From positions 1 to 39,752 of the forward strand of contig JAUXAN010000023.1 of assembly GCA_030619885.1 (NCBI GenBank): a stretch of 39,752 bases of DNA, given 5' to 3'. The translations under genes and the position numbers were made by a program. The notes under the pieces were generated by a model that was not told the DNA's origin, did not search any database, and saw only the letters and a program-made list of their open reading frames with translations. The stretch comes from a bacterium. GTDB taxonomy: Bacteria; Hydrothermota; DG-26; JAUXAN01. This document shows, piece by piece, positions 1 through 8,165 of the stretch. Position 1 is the stretch's first letter. Every line of letters begins with the position of its first letter.

Positions 1-445
1 AAAGTTAAACATCCGTTTAAAAAGTAGGCTAATATTATATTTAAAATAGAACTTGACTTGAAACACGAAAAAATGCGGCAACTTTTTGGTTTACAATAAG
101 TTAACCTAATTTTTTGCATAAAATTCGGGAAAGCGTCAAAAGAAACGACTCATGTAACCTGTATGCTGTATTGTTGGTCATTGGTCATTGAGTTATTGTG
201 TCATTGGATATAAAGTCATGAGCACTGGAGCAACAAAACACAGAGTTTTCACGTACTGTCACTCGTCTATGTTGATCGATTACAAGGAGCCGATCTTTTG
301 TCGAGCGCAAGCTTTTCGATAAGGATATATTAGACTTTTGTTCACCCAATCTCGTAAGTTTGTGATATTTACGAACCTACCAACAACAGACGCAGAGTTA
401 AAAGATAAGCGAGGCAAATATCGGCGACTAATCATAATTCATCCC
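1..445. other. non-coding stretch
   Basis: I see no convincing gene here. The only open frames are short and have no recognisable motif. The stretch contains a degenerate repeat island at about 170-215 and is otherwise unremarkable AT-rich sequence. It lies downstream of the minus-strand helicase gene. Confidence 0.6.
170..215. repeat. degenerate TTGGTCATTGG micro-repeat island
   Basis: The units TTGGTCA, TTGGTCA, TTGAGTTA, TTGTGTCA and TTGGATATAAAGTCA follow one another with small changes. It is an imperfect tandem array of a 7-8 nt word, of the same general kind as the islands elsewhere in this window. Confidence 0.6.
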
Positions 446-2431
446 TCATCCTTTAATTTCTTTCCATACTTTGTTTATTTCATCAATATCCTCTACTGTC
501 TTACATTTTGGGAGGGAATTTAAAAAGTAATGCCCGTAAGATTTTTTGACGATTCTTGGGTCTAATATCGCTACGAGCCCAATGTCCATTCTATTTCTTA
601 TCAGCCTACCAAACCCCTGTCGCAGTCTTATTACAGCCAGAGGAAGTTGATAATCTGTGAATGAATTTCCACCTTCGCTCTCTATCCGTTCTGCCCTTGC
701 CTCTATTATCGGGTCATCAGGCACATCAAATGGAAGTTTTGTTATTATAACAGATTCCAATGCCTCTCCTGGTACATCTATCCCTTCCCAGAACGTATTG
801 GTCCCAAGAAGAACAGAATCTATATCTTCTTTAAATTCCTTCAATAGTATATCTCTTGGAAAGTCACCCTGCTTCAATATGGAAATCTCCCGTAACTTAT
901 CCCTTACATAAGGAAAGACCTTGTCCATCAGTTTGTATGATGTAAACAACACAAATGCTCTTCCTTTAGTCGCTTTTAACAACTTCGGAATCTTCAAAAT
1001 GAGTGCATTTGCAAATCTATCTTCATCTTTTGGGTTTGGGTTGTCTTTATCTATATACAAAAGTACCTGTTGCTCAAAGTCGAACGGAGATTCGAGTAGA
1101 ATTTCCTCCCCACTATTTATTCCAAGTCTCTGTTTTAAGAAAGAGAAAGATTTATTGACTGTCAGAGTTGCAGATGTGAGGACAACAACGGGTATAGCTT
1201 TAAACACCTTTTCATTTATAATGTTTGATATATCTATAGGTGCCGCATTTAAAGACATTCTTGCCCTTCTCCTTTTTCCCTCATACTCGTACCAGTACAC
1301 ATAATTTCCATCTTTCTGTCCAAGTATTGTTAAAATCGCGTCTTTCACACCGTTACATCTCTGGATGAGTGAATTCACCTCGATCTTATCCTCTTCATTT
1401 TCTAATGTTCTTTTTAACTCTTTTAATGGAAACAGTAATTTTTTCAACGGTTCTTCGAGTATATTTTCCACAGGATTTGCTTTTTTTATCCTCTTTGCGC
1501 CGAATTCTTTGCCAAACTTATTCGCAAGACTCTCAAAGAAGACATCTGACAGGGAATGGAGTTCAGTAATATTGCTAACAATATCAGTCAGTATTCTATC
1601 TCCATTTTTGACCTTCTTGGTAAAAACTGAGACTGTGCCTTTACCCGTTCTTAAATTATGAATCTTGTTTAAAAGATAACTCATTGAAAAATTGCTCACT
1701 ACCAGACCCAGGTAATTCGTGGCTACATTTTCTAAATTGTGTGCCTCATCGAATACAACCGCATCATAAGGCGGAAGAACCCGTGAGGCAGCCTCGATAT
1801 TGGCGAAAAAGAGGTGGTGATTAGCTATGAGCAGGTGAGCTTTGAACTGTCTCTTCCTCGCTTCTTTGTAGAAACATTCCTCTTTATAAGGACAGTTTTT
1901 GCCAAGACATAGGTCCGTTTCTTTGGCAATTTGGTCCCATAGAGAAGGAGACGGAAGAAACGGTAACTCTGTTAAAAGTCCTGTCTTCGTCTCAGAAGCC
2001 CATTTTCTAATATCATCGAGTTGTTCCACCTCCGCAGTAGAAGTAAAAAGCCCCATCTCATTAGTCCTTAAAAACCTCCTTTTACACAGGTAATTATTGA
2101 CTCCCATACAGATTTCGTAATTAAAGTCCACACCCAGTGTTTTTTTTAAGAATAGAATATCCTTTTCGGTAAGTTGTGTCTGGAGGGTTTTTGTATTCGT
2201 TGATATAATAACCCGTGTATTATTCTCTTTCGCCCAAAGAATAAATGGAACCAGGTAGGCAAAAGATTTACCTATACCGGTTCCTGCTTCTATAACCAGA
2301 TGTTTCTCTTCAGCAATGGAACGAGCGATGGCGAGACTCATTTCAATCTGGTCATCTCTTTGCTCATAGGCAGGCAATTCTTTTGCAATAGGACCGTTGG
2401 GCGAAAAAAAGTTTGCAATAAAATCTTCCAT
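446..2431 (-). CDS. dinG: DinG/XPD-family ATP-dependent DNA helicase
   Basis: Superfamily 2 helicase of the DinG/Rad3 type, expected to unwind damaged or structured DNA (including D-loops and RNA-DNA hybrids) in a 5'-3' direction. The Walker A motif EAGTGIGKS is at about residues 48-56 and the DEAH box (VVFDEAHNLENVA) at about 228-231. Four cysteines between them (about 116, 175, 180, 186) fit the iron-sulfur domain of this family. The C-terminal helicase motifs include TNTFWEGIDVPG and LRQGFGRLIR. An ATG at 2431 is preferred; a TTG seven codons upstream (2452) is possible, and neither has a Shine-Dalgarno. A weak promoter-like pair (TTGACT 2464-2469, TAAATT 2442-2447) lies just upstream. The gene diverges from the glycosyltransferase gene across a 92-bp gap. 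Confidence 0.9.
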   Translation of the reverse strand: MEDFIANFFSPNGPIAKELPAYEQRDDQIEMSLAIARSIAEEKHLVIEAGTGIGKSFAYLVPFILWAKENNTRVIISTNTKTLQTQLTEKDILFLKKTLGVDFNYEICMGVNNYLCKRRFLRTNEMGLFTSTAEVEQLDDIRKWASETKTGLLTELPFLPSPSLWDQIAKETDLCLGKNCPYKEECFYKEARKRQFKAHLLIANHHLFFANIEAASRVLPPYDAVVFDEAHNLENVATNYLGLVVSNFSMSYLLNKIHNLRTGKGTVSVFTKKVKNGDRILTDIVSNITELHSLSDVFFESLANKFGKEFGAKRIKKANPVENILEEPLKKLLFPLKELKRTLENEEDKIEVNSLIQRCNGVKDAILTILGQKDGNYVYWYEYEGKRRRARMSLNAAPIDISNIINEKVFKAIPVVVLTSATLTVNKSFSFLKQRLGINSGEEILLESPFDFEQQVLLYIDKDNPNPKDEDRFANALILKIPKLLKATKGRAFVLFTSYKLMDKVFPYVRDKLREISILKQGDFPRDILLKEFKEDIDSVLLGTNTFWEGIDVPGEALESVIITKLPFDVPDDPIIEARAERIESEGGNSFTDYQLPLAVIRLRQGFGRLIRNRMDIGLVAILDPRIVKKSYGHYFLNSLPKCKTVEDIDEINKVWKEIKG

Positions 2432-2487
2432 TGTTATATCCAATTTACACAAGTAGCAAAAAAAGTCAAATAAAAAAACGTTTTTTA

Positions 2488-2516
2488 TTGACCCCGTTCA
2501 TATACTTTTGTTAAAT
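2488..2516 (+). promoter_or_regulatory. putative promoter of the GT39-like gene
   Basis: TTGACC (2488-2493), a 17-nt spacer and TTAAAT (2511-2516). The -10 box ends 7 nt before the ATG at 2524, so the transcript would be leaderless or nearly so. The match is moderate (5/6 and 4/6). Confidence 0.35.
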
Positions 2517-2523
2517 AAGGTAT

Positions 2524-3954
2524 ATGTCTAAATATAGAATCTGGCTTCTTCTCCTTTTTGCATGCATAATCCCTATTCGTCTTTTCTACATTTCGCATTT
2601 AGGACTGTGTGAAGATGAGGGATATTACTGGCATTGGGCACAAAACCTCGATATTTCATACTTTGACCATCCACCGATGGTGGCATATATAATTGCCTTC
2701 TTCACATCCCTTTTTTCAAATACAGAATTATGGGTCAGAATGGGGGCTCTTCTCTGTTCTGTGGGAACATCAATAGTTATCTTTTTGCTCTGTGTTGATC
2801 TTTTCAACGATGAGAAGACAGGATTCTTTTCCGTTTTGTTACTGAACCTACTACCTGTCTTCAACCTTGGAGCAATACTCATCCTTCCAGATGGACCACT
2901 GGCATTATTCTGGATGCTCACCCTCTATTCTGTATATAGGGCAACACAGAATAAGGGAGTAAAGTGGTGGTACCTGTCAGGAATTTTCCTCGCCCTCTCA
3001 TTTTTGTCAAAGTATTTTGCTGTCCTGCTCATCCCCACAGTGTTTTTATACCTTTTAGTATCAAAGGAAAATAGAATACACCTGTTGAAAAAAGAAGTTT
3101 ATTTAACAATACTTATTGGACTTGCAGGTCTAATTCCTTCAGTTGTGTGGAACTATCAGCACAACTGGGCGTCTTTTGTCTACCACCTTGAATCCCGCCA
3201 TATCGGAGCAGGACTCTCTTTTAGAAACATAGGCCTCTATCTTGGAGGACAAGTGGGTTTCATTACACCACTTGTTTGGATTTTGTGTGTGTATTGCCTC
3301 ATTAAAATTGGAATCAAACATAGAAAAAACAACCTTCTCTTCCTCTTTTCAGCATCTATTCCCACATTTCTGTTTTTCACCGTTATCGGTTGCCTATCAC
3401 CTGATTTTAAACCACACTGGACAGCCCTCTCATATATCCCTCTGTGCATCGCAGTAGTCTACCTGATAGGAAAGAAATTGAAGATTGCGGCATTCGTCTC
3501 TGCTTTACCATTCACTCTCCTCATATATATCCAATCTCTGTTCCCTCTCTTACCACTTGAACCCAAATTTGACATAACCAGTGAACTCTACGGATGGGAG
3601 CAAGTTGGTGAAAAAACAGCAAGTATAGCCGATGAGATGAGTTCTGAACATCTTACATTCCTGTTTACCAATCGGTGGATGTTATCAGGAAGACTTGCCT
3701 TCTATACTGAAGGAAAATATCTGGTAACATCAATAGATCCAAAAGTGGAACAGTATGACTTCTGGGTCCCACTCGATTCTTTAAAAGGATACAATGCGGT
3801 ATTTGTAACGGATTCGCATTTCAGAGTAGACCCATCCAAAAAATTCAAATTTGATTCATTCATACCAGAAGTTCCTCTTGAAATATATCGCTACGGAAAA
3901 AAAACGAAAGAGTTCTATATATGGAAATGCTATAATTTTCATGGGAAACCTTAA
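2524..3954 (+). CDS. GT39/PMT_2-like membrane glycosyltransferase
   Basis: Polytopic membrane protein of the ArnT/dolichyl-phosphate-mannose mannosyltransferase-like superfamily (PMT_2). Such enzymes transfer a sugar from a polyprenyl-phosphate donor to lipid or protein acceptors on the outer face of the cytoplasmic membrane. The first loop after an N-terminal membrane segment carries the family signature: Asp31-Glu32 in CEDEGYYWHWAQ, then YFDHPPMVAYI. About ten further hydrophobic segments follow, then a soluble C-terminal region of about 120 residues. The length (476 aa) is normal. Its 3' end overlaps the start of the Omp85 gene by 14 nt, so the two are probably co-transcribed. Donor and acceptor cannot be inferred from sequence. 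Confidence 0.82.
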   Translation: MSKYRIWLLLLFACIIPIRLFYISHLGLCEDEGYYWHWAQNLDISYFDHPPMVAYIIAFFTSLFSNTELWVRMGALLCSVGTSIVIFLLCVDLFNDEKTGFFSVLLLNLLPVFNLGAILILPDGPLALFWMLTLYSVYRATQNKGVKWWYLSGIFLALSFLSKYFAVLLIPTVFLYLLVSKENRIHLLKKEVYLTILIGLAGLIPSVVWNYQHNWASFVYHLESRHIGAGLSFRNIGLYLGGQVGFITPLVWILCVYCLIKIGIKHRKNNLLFLFSASIPTFLFFTVIGCLSPDFKPHWTALSYIPLCIAVVYLIGKKLKIAAFVSALPFTLLIYIQSLFPLLPLEPKFDITSELYGWEQVGEKTASIADEMSSEHLTFLFTNRWMLSGRLAFYTEGKYLVTSIDPKVEQYDFWVPLDSLKGYNAVFVTDSHFRVDPSKKFKFDSFIPEVPLEIYRYGKKTKEFYIWKCYNFHGKP

Positions 3955-5485
3955 AAAGATTCTGTTCATACTTGCCTTTTCCCTGGCTTACATTGAATGT
4001 AGGTGCGAGGTGTTAATTGGAGAGATAGAAGTTAGAAGAGGTGAGATATTTACCGACTCGACAGATATTCCAGTATGGGTTGTACATATGCTAAACAAAA
4101 TTCATTTTCTCACCTCTGAGGATGTAGTGCGCAGAGACCTCCTCTTTAAAGAAGGCGATATTTATGAACCAGAACTTCTCTGTGAGTCGGAAAGGAATTT
4201 GCGAAATTTGGATTTTTTTTCAAAAGTTGAAATATCTGCTGATAAAATCTCCGATGGGAGAGTCGACATCGTGGTGAATGTTGAAGACCGATGGACAACC
4301 TTTTTGGGCTTTACTACAGAAGGAGGAAGTGGATGGTATGAGTTAGGAATTATGGCAGGTGATTACAATCTATTCGGCAGTGGTCAATGGCTTGAATTCT
4401 CTTTTGTCACTGAAAAAGAGAGGAACACAGGAGGAATTACATTTGAGGAACCGAGGCTCTTCGGTAGCAGGTGTGCTTTCAAAGCAGACTATCAAAATTA
4501 TTCTGATGGGAGTGAAACGGCTTTGAAATTAGAACATCCTCTCTATTCTTTGCAGACTAAATGGGCATACGGTGGATATATAGCCAAATCTAAAAAAATA
4601 GAGAGGCTCTACGAAGAAGGTGAACCAAGTTCAGAATTCAACCAGAATCGAAAGATGGGTTGGATGTACCTCACTCGCTCCTTCGGGGAGAAGATAAAAA
4701 CGAATCTTTCGCTCAGTTATAATTTTGAAGAGATGAATTTCACCCCGACTGACTCTGAACCCATCCCCTCGGATTTTAAAAATAGTATCTTGAATCTCTC
4801 TTCCGGAGTAAGCACCCCGAATTTCATTGAGGAGACATTTCTTGACAGTTATGGTGATGTAGAAGACCTCGATATTGGTCTTGCTGGAATTTTCTCTTTG
4901 GGTCGAGGTTTAAAAATTTTAGGTTCGGATGATGAGAGGATTCTATTTTCTGTAAGTATAAGTAAGGCTTTCAGATTTGCAAATCGGGTTTATACTAAAA
5001 ACCGAATTTCGATTTCAGGCTACTTTTTAGAAAATACTTCGAGGAATATTATTGGCACTGATAGGTTCACCCTTTACATCAAACTTCCACGACAGGCATT
5101 TGCATCCCGTCTGATAATAACTTCAGGGTCGAGACTCGATGATCATCAGCAGATTCTTTTAGGTTCACACAACGGGTTGAGGGGATATCCTGCTTATCGA
5201 TTTGCAGGGACGAGGAGTCTTCTGTTCAATTTGGAAGATAGAATTTATCTCGGCACCATTTTTACTATTGGTTTAGGTATCGTGCCATTTTTTGATTCAG
5301 GGAGTGTATGGTCTAATAATGAAAATTTTCGAGTAGAGAATATGCATAGCAGTATAGGTGTAGGTATTAGATTTGGATTTGGGAAGGTATACAAAGCAAG
5401 GATAGGTAGAATTGACTTTGTGTATCCATTGGATGGGGGAGACTTCAGTATCTCTTTTGGTTCAGGTCATCACTTCAACTTTTAA
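3941..5485 (+). CDS. Omp85/TamA-like outer-membrane barrel protein with POTRA domain
   Basis: Likely outer-membrane beta-barrel of the BamA/TamA/FhaC superfamily (bacterial surface antigen D15). I chose the ATG at 3941 because it starts a clear signal peptide (MGNLKKILFILAFSLAY); the longer upstream frame lies inside the glycosyltransferase gene. One POTRA-like domain follows (about residues 22-110; VVRRDLLFKEGDIYE, RNLRNLDFFSKVEI, VDIVVNVEDRWT). The barrel has the characteristic GLRGYPAYRFAGTRSL and FFDSGSVW segments and ends in Phe, as expected for recognition by the BAM machinery. At 514 aa with about one POTRA it is shorter than typical BamA (five POTRAs), so it is probably an accessory transporter. 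Function beyond the family is unknown. Confidence 0.8.
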   Translation: MGNLKKILFILAFSLAYIECRCEVLIGEIEVRRGEIFTDSTDIPVWVVHMLNKIHFLTSEDVVRRDLLFKEGDIYEPELLCESERNLRNLDFFSKVEISADKISDGRVDIVVNVEDRWTTFLGFTTEGGSGWYELGIMAGDYNLFGSGQWLEFSFVTEKERNTGGITFEEPRLFGSRCAFKADYQNYSDGSETALKLEHPLYSLQTKWAYGGYIAKSKKIERLYEEGEPSSEFNQNRKMGWMYLTRSFGEKIKTNLSLSYNFEEMNFTPTDSEPIPSDFKNSILNLSSGVSTPNFIEETFLDSYGDVEDLDIGLAGIFSLGRGLKILGSDDERILFSVSISKAFRFANRVYTKNRISISGYFLENTSRNIIGTDRFTLYIKLPRQAFASRLIITSGSRLDDHQQILLGSHNGLRGYPAYRFAGTRSLLFNLEDRIYLGTIFTIGLGIVPFFDSGSVWSNNENFRVENMHSSIGVGIRFGFGKVYKARIGRIDFVYPLDGGDFSISFGSGHHFNF

Positions 5486-5489
5486 GAAA

Positions 5490-5530
5490 AAAGGCAACCA
5501 CAGAGAACACAGAGTTCACGGAGAAAAAAC
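5490..5530. repeat. degenerate ACCACAGAGAACACAGAG island
   Basis: Imperfect units ACCACAGAG, AACACAGAG, TTCACGGAG follow AAGAAAAAAGGCA just after the Omp85 stop codon. The same AAGAAAAAAG(G/A)(C/A)AACCACAG lead-in recurs near 6811, 35095 and 36651. Confidence 0.6.
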
Positions 5531-5569
5531 AGAATAAAAAATAATAAAAAATCTCTGCGGATAAATTTC

Positions 5570-5600
5570 TGAATTCTCAATTTCCTAATTTCCATTTTCT
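5570..5600. repeat. degenerate TTCTCAATTTCC island
   Basis: TTCTCAATTTCCTAATTTCCATTTTC is an imperfect repeat of an (A)ATTTCC word. Similar stretches occur at about 12490-12590 and 21560-21600. Confidence 0.45.
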
Positions 5601-5635
5601 GGACTTAATCTTGTGGTTTATATTTACATTAGAGA

Positions 5636-5920
5636 TCAATAGAACTCGACGTCAAAGGAACTAAATTCTCCTTTATATTCAGCCCATTGTACATTCACAT
5701 TTGTCACACTTGCAGAAAAGGGTCCTCTTCTCAAATCTTTTATATAATCGTTCATTAAACCGCTATCCCCTTCAACAACTACCTCCACATCTCCGCTATA
5801 AATGTTTCTGCAATAACCCACAAGTCCCCGTCTTCTCGCCTCTCTCTCGGCAAAAAATCTGTAACCTACACCTTGAACAACACCTGATACAATGATCTGG
5901 GCTCTTGATAATTTTGCCAT
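5636..5920 (-). CDS. acyP: acylphosphatase
   Basis: Small cytosolic enzyme that hydrolyses acyl phosphates such as acetyl phosphate or carbamoyl phosphate. At 94 aa it has normal family length. The phosphate-binding loop GVVQGVGYRFF carries catalytic Arg21, and RNIYSGDVEV carries catalytic Asn39. VEGDSGLMNDYIKDLRRGP is the usual C-terminal half. It starts 11 nt after the accD stop on the same strand, so the two are probably co-transcribed; acyl-phosphate hydrolysis next to a carboxylase subunit is plausible but no specific link can be shown. Confidence 0.93.
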   Translation of the reverse strand: MAKLSRAQIIVSGVVQGVGYRFFAEREARRRGLVGYCRNIYSGDVEVVVEGDSGLMNDYIKDLRRGPFSASVTNVNVQWAEYKGEFSSFDVEFY

Positions 5921-5931
5921 ATTGAGAAGGG

Positions 5932-6774
5932 TTATTTCTTCTCCTCAAAAAAGTCGAGGACACTGACGAGGGTCTTTCTTAAATTTTTTCTCTCTGCAAT
6001 TATGTCCACCATCCCATGTTTTAATAGGAATTCAGAACGCTGGAATCCATCGGGTAACTCCTCTCCAATAGTCTGTTGTATCACCCTGGGACCTGTAAAT
6101 CCCAAAAGCGCACCCGGCTCTGCAATTATTATATCTCCTAAAGAAGCAAAGGATGCCATCACTCCTGCCATAGTTGGATGTGTTAAAATGGTTATATAAG
6201 GTATCCCCGCCTTTGCAAGTTCTGCGAGGTGAGCGGAAGTTTTTGCCATTTGCATCAATGAAAGTATTCCTTCCTGCATCCTTGCACCACCACCAGAGGC
6301 GGTCAGTATGACGAGTGGAACTTTTTCCTGTTTTGCCCGCTGTATAGCCCTGGTGACTTTCTCACCAACCACCGAACCCATACTCCCTCCAATAAATCCG
6401 AAATCTGTGAGAGCAAAGACGACTTTGTGTCCACCAATCGTTGCATCACCAATCAACACCCCCTCTTTCAGCCCTGTCTTTTTTTGAGAATTCTTCAACT
6501 TCTGGACATATTGAGGGAAATTCATTGGATCTTTGGAAGAAAGTTCACCATCCAGTTCTTCAAATTTTCCATCATCACTCAATATCTCTATATATTTCTT
6601 GCATCCAATTCTGAAATGGTATCCACATTTTCCACAGACCCATAGGTTGCGTTCGAGTTCTTTTCTATACAGTATATCTCCACATCGTTCACATTTCAAC
6701 CAGACCCCATCAGGAAGTTCTTTTTTCTGTTGCGGCTCCAGTCCATAAGTTTTCTTCTTTTTAAACCAGAACAT
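5932..6774 (-). CDS. accD: acetyl-CoA carboxylase carboxyltransferase subunit beta
   Basis: Beta subunit of the acetyl-CoA carboxylase carboxyltransferase, which moves CO2 from carboxybiotin to acetyl-CoA to give malonyl-CoA for fatty-acid synthesis. The N-terminal zinc ribbon has Cys28, Cys31, Cys47 and Cys50 (CERCG and CGKCG). The crotonase-fold core has the family stretches FGFIGGSMGSVVGEKV, SGGGARMQEG and LGFTGPRVIQQTIGEELP. At 280 aa it is full length. No accA, accB or accC is in the window. A TTGACA-containing promoter lies directly upstream and leaves almost no 5' leader. Confidence 0.96.
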   Translation of the reverse strand: MFWFKKKKTYGLEPQQKKELPDGVWLKCERCGDILYRKELERNLWVCGKCGYHFRIGCKKYIEILSDDGKFEELDGELSSKDPMNFPQYVQKLKNSQKKTGLKEGVLIGDATIGGHKVVFALTDFGFIGGSMGSVVGEKVTRAIQRAKQEKVPLVILTASGGGARMQEGILSLMQMAKTSAHLAELAKAGIPYITILTHPTMAGVMASFASLGDIIIAEPGALLGFTGPRVIQQTIGEELPDGFQRSEFLLKHGMVDIIAERKNLRKTLVSVLDFFEEKK

Positions 6775-6779
6775 CTTTA

Positions 6780-6809
6780 AAAATAACTAAAAATAGAGAA
6801 TCTTGTCAA
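6780..6809 (-). promoter_or_regulatory. putative accD promoter
   Basis: On the minus strand TTGACA (6809-6804) is followed after 18 nt by TATTTT (6785-6780). Only 5 nt separate the -10 box from the ATG at 6774, implying a leaderless or near-leaderless mRNA. Confidence 0.4.
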
Positions 6810-6810
6810 G

Positions 6811-6852
6811 AAAAAAGAAACCATAGATTGCACGGATTAACACAGATTTTAA
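6811..6852. repeat. degenerate CACAGATT-family island
   Basis: AAAAAAGAAACCATAGATTG, CACGGATTAA and CACAGATTTT are imperfect units of the CAGATT family. The island abuts the -35 box of the accD promoter. Confidence 0.55.
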
Positions 6853-6864
6853 CCCGCTCCTGCT

Positions 6865-6885
6865 TGTCCATACGGATCTTGAGAT
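6865..6885 (+). repeat. left copy of a 21-bp inverted repeat
   Basis: Core TCCATACGGATCTTGAG. It is the exact reverse complement of 9118-9138. The two copies bracket uppP, the DUF3467 gene and ddl. Confidence 0.85.
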
Positions 6886-6956
6886 ATAGTCTCGTGGTTA
6901 GGGAGACCTTTCGTTTTTCTCTTGACTTTGAAAGGGTTCATTGTTATATAGATGTA

Positions 6957-7787
6957 GTGTCCATCGTAAAAGCGGCTATACTTGGACTTGTGCAGGGGTT
7001 CACTGAATTTCTACCCATTTCAAGCTCAGGACATCTTGTCTTAACAGAAACATTATTGAATGTCGAACCCTCTGGAATAAGTTTTGAAGTATTCGTCCAT
7101 TTTGCTACCCTTCTTGCTATAATCTGTGTATTCAGAAAAAAAGTCCGAAAGATCGTTAAATCTATCTTTTGTGGAAGGATTCGCTTTTCATCCGGTAAAA
7201 AAAAGACCGTAACAGTCTCAGACCCAAATCTTAAATTGTTCTTTCTTTTATGTTTGGCAACGATTCCTGCTGCGGTAGTTGGCTATTCTATGAGAGAAGG
7301 GATTGAAAAAATCTTCAAAGTTCCCCTCTTTGCTTCCTGTGCGTTGCTTTTTACAGGCTTTATTCTTTACTTAACGAGATTCCCTTTTAGGCATTCCAAT
7401 AAGATCAACAAAGTTTCTGTTCTCGACTCGGTTTTGATCGGAATTGCACAGGCTGTAGCCATATTGCCAGGAGTATCAAGGTCAGGAATGACCATAAGTA
7501 CAGGACTTTTTAGAGGATTGGATAGAAAGACATCGGCCGAGTTCTCTTTTCTCCTCGCAGTTCCTGTAATTGGTGGAGCAACCTTTCTGCAAATTAAAGA
7601 AGGGATGGGAAATATTGTCCAAATAGGTATCGTCCCTCTACTATTCGGTTCAGTTTTTGCGTTTTGCTCCGGGTATTTCGCAATTAAAGTTGTGTTGAAA
7701 GTATTACAGAAAGCAAATTTTTGTCTCTTTGCCTATTATTGCTGGATAGTAGGGATAGCTACAATTATCTTAATTGTTTTGAAATGA
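6957..7787 (+). CDS. uppP: undecaprenyl-diphosphatase
   Basis: Integral membrane phosphatase (UppP/BacA) that recycles undecaprenyl diphosphate to the monophosphate carrier for peptidoglycan and other envelope polymers. The active-site motifs are near the N-terminus (GLVQGFTEFLPISSSGHL) and in the middle (PGVSRSGMTIS). About eight hydrophobic segments are visible. The GTG at 6957 gives 276 aa, the usual length; the frame stays open for 43 more codons upstream but that extension is arginine-rich and made largely of repeat sequence. No good Shine-Dalgarno is visible. It is the first of three envelope genes ending with ddl. Confidence 0.9.
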   Translation: MSIVKAAILGLVQGFTEFLPISSSGHLVLTETLLNVEPSGISFEVFVHFATLLAIICVFRKKVRKIVKSIFCGRIRFSSGKKKTVTVSDPNLKLFFLLCLATIPAAVVGYSMREGIEKIFKVPLFASCALLFTGFILYLTRFPFRHSNKINKVSVLDSVLIGIAQAVAILPGVSRSGMTISTGLFRGLDRKTSAEFSFLLAVPVIGGATFLQIKEGMGNIVQIGIVPLLFGSVFAFCSGYFAIKVVLKVLQKANFCLFAYYCWIVGIATIILIVLK

Positions 7788-7818
7788 ACCCCGTTAGATG
7801 TTTACTATCTAACGGGGT
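7788..7818 (+). repeat. palindromic CCCCGTTAGAT element, copy A
   Basis: Perfect 12-bp arms ACCCCGTTAGAT (7788-7799) and ATCTAACGGGGT (7807-7818) with a 7-nt loop, directly after the uppP stop codon. It lacks a T-run, so it is not a classical terminator, though it could stall or protect RNA. Related copies are at 14734-14803 and 36957-36985. Confidence 0.85.
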
Positions 7819-7862
7819 GAACACACAGAATGTAAATCTGTATTTATAAGAAGGAGGTAAGT

Positions 7863-8165
7863 ATGGAACAGAAGATGCGAAAGATTGAATTTGAAATGGG
7901 TGAGAAAGAAATGGAAGGGATATACTCTAATATGGTCTTGATCACACATTCTTCACATGAATTTATTCTCGATTTTGCAAGGATGATGCCAGGACTTGAA
8001 AAAGCCAAGATCTATGCCCGAATCATCATGACACCCCAACATGCGAAGTCACTGCTTGTAACACTCGAAGATAACATCAAAAAATTTGAAGAAAAATTTG
8101 GCAAGATCGAGATGAAGGGATACAAAGAATCAAAAATAGGGTTTGCCCCAGGGAAGAAAGAATGA
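7863..8165 (+). CDS. DUF3467 family protein
   Basis: A 100-aa protein recognised as DUF3467 from GIYSNMVLITHSSHEFILDFARMMPG, followed by the conserved ARIIMTPQHAKSLLVTLEDNIKKFE region. Function is unknown; the family is small, soluble and found in many bacteria and archaea. It has a strong Shine-Dalgarno (AAGGAGG) and overlaps the start of ddl by 4 nt (ATGA), which argues for translational coupling with ddl. Confidence 0.85.
   Translation: MEQKMRKIEFEMGEKEMEGIYSNMVLITHSSHEFILDFARMMPGLEKAKIYARIIMTPQHAKSLLVTLEDNIKKFEEKFGKIEMKGYKESKIGFAPGKKE

Noticed and set aside
338-523. Short open frame of 61 codons on the plus strand
   Set aside because: No motif, no Shine-Dalgarno, and it overlaps the end of the helicase gene on the other strand; it looks accidental.
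3851-3940. 30-codon upstream extension of the Omp85 gene
   Set aside because: It lies within the glycosyltransferase gene and would bury the signal peptide.
6828-6956. 43-codon upstream extension of uppP
   Set aside because: The extension is repeat-derived sequence, has no family similarity and would place extra residues before the first conserved helix; GTG at 6957 gives the normal length.
7788-7818. Palindrome read as an intrinsic terminator of uppP
   Set aside because: No T-run follows on either strand, and the same arms recur at 14734 and 36957 away from gene ends.
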